Positions 1 to 10,798 of a DNA stretch of 64,000 nt are shown piece after piece. This stretch comes from Pachypanchax playfairii. Its lineage: Eukaryota > Chordata > Actinopteri > Cyprinodontiformes > Aplocheilidae. The first letter of the stretch is position 1; every line of letters starts with the position of its first letter. A program made the position numbers and the translations under genes. The stretch spans positions 665,645 to 729,644 of the forward strand of contig SSNP01000147.1 of the NCBI GenBank assembly GCA_006937955.1, in the 5' to 3' direction. The notes beneath the pieces were generated by a model. That model made no database searches and was not told the origin of the DNA. It worked only from the letters and a program-made list of their open reading frames with translations.

Positions 1-166
1 TCCCAAAGCATGGTTATGTTGAGGTTTTCATACCAATGCCATCATGCCTATACCGTCTCTGCGCCATCACCTTTGGATCAAAGGCTTGTTTACTGCTGTT
101 TCAAAGTTAACAAACATCAACTTGACTAATCTTTTCATTAAGCTGAAATTTCTGTGTGTTATTTAT
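1..166. other. unique flank left of the duplication
   Basis: AT-rich sequence that is not repeated at the start of the second duplication copy. No coding potential, RNA gene or repeat end was recognised. The short open frame here shows no domain or codon pattern. Confidence 0.5.
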
Positions 167-597
167 ATCAGTGATGTATTTCTTGCATATCTAAGTCTTT
201 CAAAACAACAAAGCCACAATTTACAGGAATATCTTTAAAATGCAAGTGGAAAATTTTGTCTTGACTTTTCAACATTTATTTATGTTTATGCTTTCCATTT
301 CCTGTCCTCTTGATCACTCTTCCTGCTCTGCAAAATCTGCTGTTTTTTCAGCTCTACTGCACGGTGGCCCTGAAGTTCAAAGAAAGCCACATTTCACAAA
401 ACACAACAACAAAGGGGAAAAACAAAGCCGCAGTTTACAGAATACAGCCACATTTCATTTCAAGCGACACAGTAGGGACTGAAGTTCCTCCTTGTGATTG
501 GACAGAATTTAGGTCTGTTGCAATGGTTTAATGTCATTTCCTGTTTCCGGTGTGGACCCCCTCATCAGTCCCCTTCCAGTAAACCCATACTGTTGTT

Positions 598-600
<3 letters not shown>

Positions 601-663
<63 letters not shown>
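601..663. repeat. (TG)n microsatellite
   Basis: About 30 uninterrupted TG dinucleotides. The cysteine/valine or threonine/histidine open frames across it are artefacts of the repeat. Confidence 0.97.
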
Positions 664-664
<1 letters not shown>

Positions 665-666
<2 letters not shown>

Positions 667-952
667 TTGTATTTCTGACCTCCTGGGGACCCGTTTCCTG
701 ACTTTTACTATCGTTCTGGGGTCCGAGGGTTCTTGTGGGGACCGAAGCCTGGTCCCCATGAGGGGGACTCCCCTTTTTAGGGTTAGGGGTTAGGTTTATA
801 GGTATGGTGTGAATAGAGTTTTAGTTAGTCTTAGGGTTAGTTATAGATCAGTAATGGTTAAGGTTAGTAAAAGGGTTTGGGTTAGGTATAAATCTAGTTA
901 CTAAAATCAATGGAAGTCAATGGACGGTCCCCATAAGGATAACATTTTGTTT
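665..952 (+). repeat. GGTCCCC-ended element with telomere-like core, copy 1
   Basis: About 288 bases beginning after the TG tract with GTATTTCTGACCTCCTGGGG and ending with GGTCCCCATAAGGATAAC. The ends carry short inverted GGGGACC/GGTCCCC motifs. The middle has TTAGGG-like runs around 778-860. A nearly identical copy lies at 54960-55239 in fgd5 intron 7. It interrupts the start of a TTAA element that is intact in the second duplication copy. Confidence 0.75.
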
Positions 953-1415
953 TTGTTGAATATTTTAGCTCCACAGATGTTCTTTTACCAGTTTTTATCT
1001 CTAAAATTACGCAGGTGGTGATAACACCCGATGTATCCGTTTCATCACAACTCCTTTGTTCGTTAGTATTCATCAGCTCCCGCAGTTGAAACCCCGCCTA
1101 GCATGCTGCTGGCTAAAAGCTGTTAGCATAAGACGTAGCAAACAGACGTTGCCATGCGCAGTGGGGCAGAAAACAGTATACCTTGCTCTCATAGGCTAGT
1201 TTGTTAGCCAATCAGAGTCCAGTAAATTCAAATAATGTATATTAATGAGTTTCAGCCTGAAGCCTGATGAAGCCAGCCAAATCTTGACGCAAAAAGATTG
1301 AAAGGTCTGTTAATCAGTGTTTCCTGACGTTTTTTTAGATATTAAATGACTCATATTACAGGTTAATGCGTAAGAAATAACCACAAAGTCCTGAAATTTG
1401 AAATGGCCTCTTTAA
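953..1415 (+). mobile_element. TTAA-flanked inverted-repeat MITE, 5'-truncated copy
   Basis: Non-coding repeat that resumes at TTGAATATTTTAGCTCCAC and ends with the terminal motif GGCCTCTTTAA. It belongs to the family also seen at 3188-3729, 6207-6719, 8326-8911, 10799-11359, 19853-20434, 39886-40265 and 45437-45996. The FOX:ETS-like segment found in other copies is partly deleted here (near 1137). Confidence 0.75.
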
Positions 1416-2640
1416 CATCAGGCAGATAATTAAGCAGTTTACTGCTGGTTTCTTGATGGTGAAATTACATGACTCACATGTTTTTGTAAAGTACATTGTG
1501 TTGTCAGTCAGTCCACGGTGTCTCAGCTGAACTTATTGTTGCTGCATGAAGGCAGAGTTTTAGTGTATCTGTATGATGAATCAAACATTGTACCAGAGCA
1601 TATTCTTTCCATAAACACAGACACACTATTTATGTAGCTTGTTGAAATCACAAATGGTGAAGGAGGATTTTCTTGTGACACAAAACTGTGGTAAAACACT
1701 CCCCCCTTGGAAAGAATCCTTTATTGCCTAAATGGATGGTTAACAAATTTATATTTTCTTCAAGTCTGGGGGTGAGTGTGGAGACCTCAGTAGGAATTAC
1801 AGACCTTGGATGAATATAAGTAATGAACACTCCCACATTCGGCTATTTTATGCTTTGATTTCAGTTTTCAGTCATGCATTCAATGAACGTGGTGAGTTCA
1901 ACAACAAAGCATAGTATGAATCCTATAACAAAAATACAGAAAATATTACTATAAGTCATAAACCTATTTATTGGTGGTTCACAGGCAATATTCGCTGCAT
2001 ACAAAGTACAGCCTACTTGTTTATACAAAAAAGTACTAAAAATAAACAAAATATATTCTTTCAATTTTGTCCTCTTAAAATATCTCAGCAAAAATATTTT
2101 TTTCAGAGCTATACATTTTGAAAAAGGTGAAATGTCTCACTGCTGTGTATAATTGTATCAATCTATATGAAAAAAATAAAGATGTGACGTTTCACAAGTA
2201 AGTCATTGCTGTTATCTACTAAAGGAGAACTTGTAGCATTTATTTTAAACAGTTTTCAGTGAATTTATTATCAGTATATTGGAAATTTAGACTAATCTTG
2301 TAACAATGTCACTATATTTTATTACAACTACTACAAACCTAGCTTATTCAAAGTCACTGCTATCACTAGACTTTTACACATTTTTCACATTTTCTGACAG
2401 AGTACTCTATCAAAAATTGTTTTTAAAAAAAAAAAAGTCATCAGTTTAGTCTACGTATATGACTAAGTTAAATGATTATGAAGTGAAACAATCTGTAGAC
2501 TGTGTAGCAAAACTAATGATGCCGCCAATAGTATTGATGTGATACTATTGAAGTCTGAGTATGTAGTGTACAGATTTATACATAGTCTGTGTGTGTCTGT
2601 GTATTTATAATATATATATCACCATAACATGCTTAGTTTC

Positions 2641-2653
2641 ACACACACACACA

Positions 2654-2723
<70 letters not shown>

Positions 2724-2815
2724 CTGTATATATACTGTATATGTATTGTACAGATTTATACATAGTTTGTGTGTGTGTCTGTGTATTTATAATATATATA
2801 TATATATATATTTGT
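2641..2815. repeat. (CA)n/(TA)n microsatellite cluster
   Basis: A CA tract of about 60 bases is followed by TATATA runs and a TGTGTG run. The corresponding place in duplication copy 2 (about 7838-7950) has lost the CA tract and kept TA runs, so this is one of the main length differences between copies. Confidence 0.9.
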
Positions 2816-2914
2816 TGGAGCTTTAAAATCATTTCTAGTACGAAAATAGCGCAAACAGCAACCGGTACTGCCATTTTGGTTGTCATGGAGAAAGAACGCT
2901 GTGGCACGTAGTGC

Positions 2915-3030
2915 TTACTGTCCCAATACTGCTAATATGTACGCACTTCGAGCCCATATGTGCACTCCTGCTAAGTGCACTTCGAGGAAGACTGTAGGGT
3001 GCATTGGGACAGGGACTACGTGTGCTGTTG
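2915..3030. repeat. fragment of CTGTCCCAAT-ended repeat
   Basis: It carries TGTCCCAATACTGC at the left and GTGCATTGGGACAGG at the right, an inverted pair. It resembles, in inverted orientation, the element at 52057-52829 in fgd5 intron 7. It recurs in duplication copy 2 near 8053-8165. Confidence 0.55.
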
Positions 3031-3058
3031 CCATAGGCAGCTAGGATGGAAACAGGAA

Positions 3059-3187
3059 GCCTTGCTCTCATAGGCTAGTTTGTTAGCCAATCTGAGTCCA
3101 GCATAATTGAATAATGAATATTAATGAGTTGCAGCCGAGGCCAGACAAATCTTCACGCAGATAGACTGAAAAGTCTGTTAGTGTTTC
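3059..3187 (+). mobile_element. outer TTAA MITE, left piece (split by a nested copy)
   Basis: This plus-oriented fragment ends at GTTAGTGTTTC and resumes at 3730 with TTTTTTAGATATAAAATG. In unbroken copies (for example 20330-20350) those two pieces are adjacent. The break is filled by the minus-oriented copy 3188-3729. Confidence 0.75.
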
Positions 3188-3729
3188 TTAAAGAGGCCAT
3201 TTCATACAAATTTCAGGACTTTGTGGTTATTTCTTAAGTATTAACCAGTAATATGAAACATTTTATATCTAACGTCAGGAAACACTGATTAACAGACTTT
3301 TCAATCTGTCTGTCTGCAGCAGCTTGTTTATATTCATTATTCGAATTTGCTGGACTCTGATTTTCTAACAAACTAGCCTATCAGAGCAAGGTATACTGTA
3401 CCCCGATGCGCATGGCAACGTTAGACGTCTTGTCTTCCTGTTTGCTACGTCTTATGCTAACAGCTTTAAGCCAGCAGCATGCTAAGTGTGGTTTCAACTG
3501 CGGGAGCTGATGAATACTAACGAACAAAGGAGTTGTGATGAAACAGGTACAGGACGTTTGGACTCGGGGGAAATGGTGTTTTACCGCCACCTGCGTAGTT
3601 TGAGAGATTAAAACTGAAAGAGAAGTTGTTGACCTGTTTTCACCCACTATGAAGGTAAGAACACCTGTGGAGCTAAAATATTCAACAGAAACCTCAGAAA
3701 AACTGTTTTTAATGGAAGGGCTGCTTTAA
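3188..3729 (-). mobile_element. inner TTAA MITE inserted into an older copy of itself
   Basis: It begins TTAAAGAGGCCATTTCA and ends GAAGGGCTGCTTTAA, so both ends sit on TTAA and the inner termini (AGAGGCC / AGCAGCC in reverse) are imperfect inverted repeats. TTAA target duplication is characteristic of piggyBac-type elements; that assignment is inference because no transposase is present. A cAMP/CREB-like GACGTC and a FOX:ETS-like site (minus strand, 3434-3445) lie inside. Confidence 0.75.
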
Positions 3730-3826
3730 TGTTTTTTAGATATAAAATGTTTCATATTATGGGTTAATACTTAAAAAAAAAACACAAAGTCCTGAGATTT
3801 GTGTGAAATGGCCTCTTTTAAATTCA
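3730..3826 (+). mobile_element. outer TTAA MITE, right piece
   Basis: It continues the outer copy after the nested insertion and ends with the terminal motif GAAATGGCCTCTTTTAA. Confidence 0.7.
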
Positions 3827-5248
3827 CACGTTGTGATATAAACACTAAACCTTTTCAGCACACAGTGATGTGCAAACATTTTTGGGAGGTATGAAAAAAT
3901 GCTGCATAATAAGAATGATTTCACAATTCTAAATTGTAATAGTTTATTTTTATCCGTGTAAAAAATGAGTCACTTCAATATGTGCTGTGATCGTCAGTTT
4001 TCTTGATAACAGTGTTGGTTTGCTCAAAGTCTGGGATTTTCTGGGCTCCAGCTGTTCTGATGAGACAAACATGTAAATATTTTTATAGTTATGATTTAGC
4101 AGGATGCTGTTAGTTAACTGAAAAACTGTAGAGTGAAACAATCATGGAGATTTATCCTTCATACAAACCTGAGCTCAACATCATTGCTTATATTAACACA
4201 AAGAGACAGAAAGCAATAAAAGATTTGTAGATATGTCTATAGTGACTGAGTTCCTTCATGAACTGGGCGGAGCTTGACAAATCAATGTTGTTTTAAAGTG
4301 ACATCTGCTCACAACAAATATTAATTCCACTTAGATATTTTTCCAATTTCTAAAACCTTTGCACTGTACATCTGGAATGTGCTGGGAGTTTTATGAGTGA
4401 CTGTATTCTTTGTATTTAAAGGGGATATGAAATGAATAAATACATCTTAAATGAAAGGTGAATACAGTGATAGATAGATGTGATAAGCTGTGAAGTTGCT
4501 GGTATATTCCTCTCATCAGTCATTCAAGCCTCCATCCTCACTCCTCAGTAATGTTCTTGGTGGGGAGGAAGGATATTCACCACTTCCTGAAGCTCCACCC
4601 TGGCCCAGGCTCTGCAGAGGAAAAGGTGAACATAAAATGGAGGGCCAAGGAGCTGTTAAACCTTTGGGTGGGAATACTTTGCAATGAATATGTCCATCTC
4701 ATGTAATAAATCAGGGTTGTTCATGTGATTTGTCAAACCACAACATGTTGTTTTCAGGTGGATTTTGTATCACTCAGACCATTTGAGCTACTTAGTTTGA
4801 CAAAAGGGAACAAACATAAAACAAAGTGGTGCTTATTTGTGAACTAAAATGGTTTAACTGGGTTTTTCCCACAAAATATCTTGAAATATACTAAAAGACT
4901 CATGTTAAAAGACTCTTCTAAAACACACAGGACGATTTACTTTAGGAAATAAGGTTTGCATCATTATTATGAATTATTTTGTAAGTTTTAGTACACACAT
5001 ACACACACACGTACATAAATTCAGCTTTTTCCTGAATCAGTCTTAGTCTGACCCCCCTGAGGCCAAGTTGCGATGGGAGACCCTACCAGGGGCGGAAACC
5101 CAAGACAACACTGTCCTCAGGGTCATGGGGTGACTGAAACCCTTCCACCACGTTAAGATGCTGATTCACAGGAAGGGGGTGGGGGTGGGGGGAAGGGAAA
5201 AGGGTAGGGGATGAGGGTAGGGAAAGGTTTTAAAAAATACATACTTAC
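3827..5248. other. gene-free stretch in duplication copy 1
   Basis: No gene or RNA recognised. A purine/GGGGTGGGGG run lies near 5172-5220. This part is almost base-for-base the same as 9004-10440. Confidence 0.5.
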
Positions 5249-5411
5249 TTTTTTGTGTTTGTTTTTTGCACCTGTTGTGCCAGCTTCTTTTGATCAGGTT
5301 CTTTTTCCAGCTGATTTCCTCCACGGCGCATGTTCATATGTTTCTGCATTTCTTCGTGGAGTGTCTTTATATCTTGTCGTGTTTTTTTTTGAAAAATCAT
5401 TCTAAAGATTT
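5249..5411 (-). pseudogene. 3' half of a coiled-coil coding exon, cut by the single-N junction
   Basis: Read on the minus strand this matches the 3' half of the exon described at 10441-10727. The reading includes QDIKTLHEEMQKHM, a charged helical pattern, and ends at a consensus splice donor (AAAAAA|GTAAGTATG, donor GT at 5247-5248). The exon is cut at 5411 by the N at 5412, so its 5' half is missing from this copy. The gene of origin was not recognised. Confidence 0.45.
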
Positions 5412-5412
5412 N
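5412..5412. other. single ambiguous base at the duplication junction
   Basis: One N replaces the T expected from the matching position of copy 1 (166). Its place exactly between the two duplicate copies suggests a contig join made by an assembler. Confidence 0.9.
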
Positions 5413-5846
5413 ATCAGTGATGTATTTCTTGCATATCTAAGTCTTTCAAAACAACAAAGCCACAATTTACAGGAATATCTTTAAAATGCAAGTGGAAAAT
5501 TTTGTCTTGACTTTTCAACATTTATTTATGTTTATGCTTTCCATTTCCTGTCCTCTTGATCACTCTTCCTGCTCTGCAAAATCTGCTGTTTTTTCAGCTC
5601 TACTGCACGGTGGCCCTGAAGTTCAAAGAAAGCCACATTTCACAAAACACAACAACAAAGGGGAAAAACAAAGCCGCAGTTTACAGAATACAGCCACATT
5701 TCATTTCAAGTGACACAGTAGGGACTGAAGTTCCTCCTTGTGATTGGACAGAATTTAGGTCTGTTGCAATGGTTTGATATCACTTCCTGTTTCCGGTGTG
5801 GACCCCCTCATCAGTCCCCTTCCAGTAAACCCATACTGTTGTTGTG

Positions 5847-5848
<2 letters not shown>

Positions 5849-5885
<37 letters not shown>

Positions 5886-5898
5886 CGTGCGTGTGTGG
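5849..5898. repeat. (TG)n microsatellite
   Basis: TG dinucleotides with some CG interruptions. It is the counterpart of 601-663 but without the GGTCCCC-type insert. Confidence 0.95.
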
Positions 5899-6206
5899 GT
5901 GAGAGAGAAAACCATGCATTTTAAAGGTTAAAGAGAATATTGCCATGACATCTAGGAGCTTTAGCCTTATGGTTCTTCAGGTCCTGGTTTTTGAGGGTCA
6001 TTTGCCCCAGAACCCAATTTCAATTAATTGGTGTTCAGCAGACTATTAAACAGTTCTTTCAAACATTGAGGACACCCCAAACAGGTGATTCAAACTTTGA
6101 ATTCAGAGTCCTGAAACAGTAAAAAAAATGTAAAAACAAAAAAAAAGCTACTGGACTTTTAACTTTGAACTTTTTTTCCTTTTGGTGTATATCACCACAG
6201 ATATTA

Positions 6207-6719
6207 GAGTCCATTCCATTAAAAATGTTTTTTCTGAGGTTTCTGTTGAATATTTTAGCCCCACAGATGTTCTTTTACCAGTTTTTATTTCTAAAATTAC
6301 GCAGGTGGTGATAACACCCGATGTATCTGTTTCATCACAACTCCTTTGTTCGTTAGTATTCATCAGCTCCTGCAGTTGAAACCCCGCCTAGCATGCTGCT
6401 GGCTAAAAGCTGTTAGCATAAGACGTAGCAAACAGGAAGACACGACGTCTGACATTGCCATGCGCAGCGGGGCAGAAAACAGTATACCTTGCTCCCATAG
6501 GCTAGTTTGTTAGCCAATCAGAGTCCAGTAAATTCAAATAATGTATATTAATGAGTTTCAGGCAAGCCTGATAAAGCCAGCCAAATCTTGACGCAAAAAG
6601 ATTGAAAGGTCTGTTAATCAGTGTTTCCTGACGTTTTTTTAGATATAAAATGATTCATATTACAGGTTAATACGTAAGAAATAACCACAAAGTCCTGAAA
6701 TTTGAAATGGCCTCTTTAA
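6207..6719 (+). mobile_element. TTAA MITE copy
   Basis: It runs from the GAGTCCATTCCATTAAAAATG start to the terminal GGCCTCTTTAA. It contains the site GCAAACAGGAAG (6428-6439), which fits the published FOX:ETS composite consensus, next to GACGTC-like sequence. Confidence 0.75.
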
Positions 6720-8195
6720 CATCAGGCAGATAATTAGGCAGTTTACTGCTGGTTTCTTGATGGTGAAATTACACGACTGACATGTTTTTGTAAAGTACAT
6801 TGTGTTGTCAGTCAGTCCACGGTGTCTCAGCTGAACTTATTGTTGCTGCATGAAGGCAGAGTTTTAGTGTATCTGTATGATGAATCAAACATTGTACCAG
6901 AGCATATTCTTTCCATAAACACAGACACAGTATTTATGTAGTTTGTTGAAATCACAAATGGTGAAGGAGGATTTTCTTGTGACACAAAACTGTGGTAAAA
7001 CACTCCCCCCTTGGAAAGAATCCTTTATTGCCTAAATGGATGGTTAACAAATTTATATTTTCTTCAAGTCTGGGGGTGAGTGTGGAGACCTCAGTAGGAA
7101 TTACAGACCTTGGATGAATATAAGTAATGAACACTCCCACATTCGGCTATTTTATGCTTTGATTTCAGTTTTCAGTCATGCATTCAATGAACGTGGTGAG
7201 TTCAACAACAAAGCATAGTATGAATCCTATAACAAAAATACAGAAAATATTACTATAAGTCATAAACCTATTTATTGGTGGTTCACAGGCAATATTTGCT
7301 GCATACAAAGTACAGCCTACTTGTTTATACAAAAAAGTATAAGCTGTGTATAATTGTATCAATCTATATGAAAAAAATAAAGTTGTGACATTTCACAAGT
7401 AAGTCATTGCTGTTATCTACTAAAGGAGAACTTGTAGCATTTATTTTAAACAGTTTTCAGTGAATTTATTATCAGTATATTGGACATTTAGACTAATCTT
7501 GTAACAATATCACTATATTTTATTACAACTACTACAAACCTAGCTTATTCAAAGTCACTGCTATCACTAGACTTTTACAAATTTTTCACATTTTCTGACA
7601 GAGTACTCTATCAAAAATTGTTTTTTTTTAAAAAAAAGTCATCAGTTTAGTCTACGTATATGACTAAGTTAAATGATTATGAAGTGAAACAATCTGTAGA
7701 CTGTGTGGCAAAACTAATGATGCCGCCAATAGTATTGATGTGATACTATTGAAGTCTGAGTATGTATTGTACAGATTTATACATAGTCTGTGTGTGTCTG
7801 TGTATTTATAATATATATATCACCATAACATCCTTAGTTTATATATATATAGTTTATATATATATATATATATACAGTATATATGTATTGTACAGATTTA
7901 TACATAGTTTGTGTGTGTGTTTGTGTAATTATAATATATATATATATTTGTTGGAGCTTTAAAATCATTTCTAGTACGGAAATAGCGCAAACAGCAACCG
8001 GTACTGCCATTTTGGTTGTCATGGAGAAAGAACGCTGTGGCACGTAGTGCTTACTGTCCCAATACTGCTAATATGTACGCACTTCGAGCCCATATGTGCA
8101 CTCCTGCTAAGTGCACTTCGTGGAAGACCGTAGGGTGCATTGGGACAGGGACTACGTGTGCTGTTGCCATAGGCAGCTAGGATGGAAACAGGAAG

Positions 8196-8325
8196 CCTTG
8201 CTCTCATAGGCTAGTTTGTTAGCCAATCTGAGTCCAGCATAATTGAATAATGAATATTAATGAGTTGCAGCCGAGGCCAGACGAATCTTCACGCAGATAG
8301 ACTGAAAAGTCTGTTAGTGTTTCTT
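8196..8325 (+). mobile_element. outer TTAA MITE, left piece (copy 2)
   Basis: Counterpart of 3059-3187. It is broken at the same base by the nested minus-oriented copy, so the nesting predates the duplication. Confidence 0.7.
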
Positions 8326-8911
8326 AAAGAGGCCATTTCATACAAATTTCAGGACTTTGTGGTTATTTCTTAAGTATTAACCAGTAATATGAAACATTTT
8401 ATATCTAACGTCAGGAAACACTGATTAACAGACTTTTCAATCTGTCTGCATTAAAATTCGGGTGGTTCCGGCTCCTTCCGTCAGGCTGCTTCGTCAGCAG
8501 CTTGTTTATATTCATTATTCAAATTTGCTGGACTCTGATTTTCTAACAAACTAGCCTATCAGAGCAAGGTATACTGTTTCCTGCCCCGCTGCGCATGGCA
8601 ACGTTAGACGTCGTGTCTTCCTGTTTGCTACGTCTTGTGCTAACAGCTTTTAGCCAGCAGCATGCTAGGCGTGGCTTCAACTGCAGGAGCTGATGAATAC
8701 TAACAAACAAAGGAGTTGTGATGAAACAGGTACAGGACGTTTGGACTCGGGGGAAATCGGGTTTTACCGCCACCTGCGTAGTTTGAGAGATTAAAACTGA
8801 AAGAGAAGTTGTTGACCTGTTTTCACCCACTATGAAGGTAAGAACACCTGTGGAGCTAAAATATTCAACAGAAACCTCAGAAAAAACGTTTTTAATGGAA
8901 GGGACTCTTTA
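8326..8911 (-). mobile_element. inner nested TTAA MITE (copy 2)
   Basis: Counterpart of 3188-3729 and more complete: it keeps about 50 bases at 8446-8500 that copy 1 lacks. A minus-strand FOX:ETS-like site is at 8617-8628. The right piece of the outer copy follows to about 9003. Confidence 0.7.
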
Positions 8912-10440
8912 ATTTTTTTTAGATATAAAATGTTTCCTATTACTGGTTAATACTTAAAAAATAACCACAAAGTCCTGAAATTTGTGTGAAATGACCTCTT
9001 TTAAATTCACACGTTAGTATTTGGGTGATATAAACACTAAACCTTTTCAGCACACAGGGATGTGCAAACATTTTTGGCAGGCATGAAAAAATGCTGCATA
9101 ATAAGAATGATTTTACAATTCTAAATTGTAATAGTTTATTTTTATCCATGTAAAAAATGAGTCACATCAATATGTGCTGTGATCGTCAGTTTTCTTGATA
9201 ACAGTGTTGGTTTGCTCAAAGTCTGGGATTTTCTGGGCTCCAGCTGTTCTGATGAGACAAACATGTAAATATTTTTATAGTTATGATTTAGCAGGATGCT
9301 GTTAGTTAACTGAAAAACTGTAGAGTGAAACAATCATGGAGATTTATCCTTCATACAAACCTGAGCTCAACATCATTGCTTATATTAACACAAAGAGACA
9401 GAAAGCAATAAAAGATTTGTAGATATGTCTATAGTGACTGAGTTCCTTCATGAACTGGGCGGAGCTTGACAAATCAATGTTGTTTTAAAGTGACATCTGC
9501 TCACAACAAATATTAATTCCACTTAGATATTTTTCCAATTTCTAAAACCTTTGCACTGTACATCTGGAATGTGCTGGGAGTTTTATGAGTGACTGTATTC
9601 TTTGTATTTAAAGGGGATATGAAATGAATAAATACATCTTAAATGAAAGGTGAATACAGTGATAGATAGATGTGATAAGCTGTGAAGTTGCTGGTATATT
9701 CCTCTCATCAGTCATTCAAGCCTCCATCCTCACTCCTCAGTAATGTTCTTGGTGGGGAGGAAGGATATTCACCACTTCCTGAAGCTCCACCCTGGCCCAG
9801 GCTCTGCAGAGGAAAAGGTGAACATAAAATGGAGGGCCAAGGAGCTGTTAAACCTTTGGGTGGGAATACTTTGCAATGAATATGTCCATCTCATGTAATA
9901 AATCAGGGTTGTTCATGTGATTTGTCAAACCACAACATGTTGTTTTCAGGTGGATTTTGTATCACTCAGACCATTTGAGCTACTTAGTTTGACAAAAGGG
10001 AACAAACATAAAACAAAGTGGTGCTTATTTGTGAACTAAAATGGTTTAACTGGGTTTTTCCCACAAAATATCTTGAAATATACTAAAAGACTCATGTTAA
10101 AAGACTCTTCTAAAACACACAGGACGATTTACTTTAGGAAATAAGGTTTGCATCATTATTATGAATTATTTTGTAAGTTTTAGTACACACATACACACAC
10201 ACGTACATAAATTCAGCTTTTTCCTGAATCAGTCTTAGTCTGACCCCCCTGAGGCCAAGTTGCGATGGGAGACCCTACCAGGGGCGGAAACCCAAGACAA
10301 CACTGTCCTCAGGGTCATGGGGTGACTGAAACCCTTCCACCACGTTAAGATGCTGATTCACAGGAAGGGGGTGGGGGTGGGGGGAAGGGAAAAGGGTAGG
10401 GGATGAGGGTAGGGAAAGGTTTTAAAAAATACATACTTAC

Positions 10441-10727
10441 TTTTTTGTGTTTGTTTTTTGCACCTGTTGTGCCAGCTTCTTTTGATCAGGTTCTTTTTCC
10501 AGCTGATTTCCTCCATGGCGCATGTTCATATGTTTCTGCATTTCTTCGTGGAGTGTCTTTATATCTTGTCGTGTTTTTTTGTGACAAATCATTCTAAAGT
10601 TTTGTAATCTGTTCTTTCAGTCTCTGAATCTCGAATTCACCCAAGGTGCAATAATCAGTCTTTCTTTGAAGCAAATTTTTCGTGTCCATCAAGTCCTTCT
10701 TTGTCGGTTCCAGTTCTTGTCTCAGAC
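10441..10727 (-). pseudogene. broken coiled-coil coding exon with intact splice donor
   Basis: On the minus strand one frame reads SASLRQELEPTKKDLMDTK, then FEIQRLKEQITKL, and meets a stop at 10594-10596. After frame changes the reading continues as NDLSQK and then QDIKTLHEEMQKHM, finishing at AAAAAA|GTAAGTATG with the donor GT at 10439-10440. The heptad-like Leu/Ile spacing and high Lys/Glu/Gln content are typical of coiled coils. Frameshifts lie near the TAG and in a run of seven A. A plausible acceptor CAG sits near 10727. Just upstream is a solitary TIR of the 52057-52829 transposon family (10749-10773). I do not recognise the parent gene. It may be a decayed exon or an exon with sequencing errors. 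Confidence 0.5.
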
Positions 10728-10748
10728 TTGCACTGTCAGTTTGTTTGA

Positions 10749-10773
10749 GAAGTGCGGGTATTGGGACAGGGCC
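10749..10773. repeat. solitary GGCCCTGTCCCAATAC terminal repeat
   Basis: AGTGCGGGTATTGGGACAGG plus GCC matches the right end of the element at 52057-52829. No partner end is seen nearby, so this is an orphan terminal repeat or footprint. Confidence 0.6.
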
Positions 10774-10798
10774 ATGGTCTCTTTCGGTTTGATACATG

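Larger units (their letters stand above)
167..5411 (+). repeat. tandem direct duplication, copy 1 (about 5.2 kb)
   Basis: This stretch matches 5413-10604 over nearly its whole length. The position offset between copies steps 5246, 5304, 5192, so the copies differ by several indels. Copy 1 has a GGTCCCC-type insert after the TG tract (665-952), an extra stretch of about 100 bases near 2034-2134, a longer CA tract at 2641-2705 and lacks about 50 bases near 3310. From about 3950 to 5411 the copies are almost identical. It ends directly at a single N. It could be a real tandem duplication or two haplotypes placed end to end by the assembler. Confidence 0.9.
5413..10604 (+). repeat. tandem direct duplication, copy 2
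   Basis: Second copy of 167-5411. It keeps the undisturbed start of the TTAA element at 6207, lacks about 100 bases near 7338, and has about 50 extra bases at 8446-8500. From about 9142 on it is nearly identical to copy 1 (for example one C/T difference near 10515). It continues past the point where copy 1 is cut, into the rest of the coiled-coil exon, so it is the more complete copy at the right edge. Confidence 0.9.

Noticed and set aside
240..482. Paired open frames repeated at 5486-5713 as duplicated small genes
   Set aside because: The frames repeat only because the DNA is duplicated; no domain or codon evidence.
494..793. Cys/Val-repeat open frame (and the Thr/His frame on the other strand) over the TG tract; similar at 2591-2911 and 55189-55598
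   Set aside because: Produced by dinucleotide repeats; no flanking coding signal.
778..860. Interstitial telomeric repeat
   Set aside because: The TTAGGG-like units are irregular and part of a dispersed 285-base element with a second copy, so not evidence of a telomere fusion.
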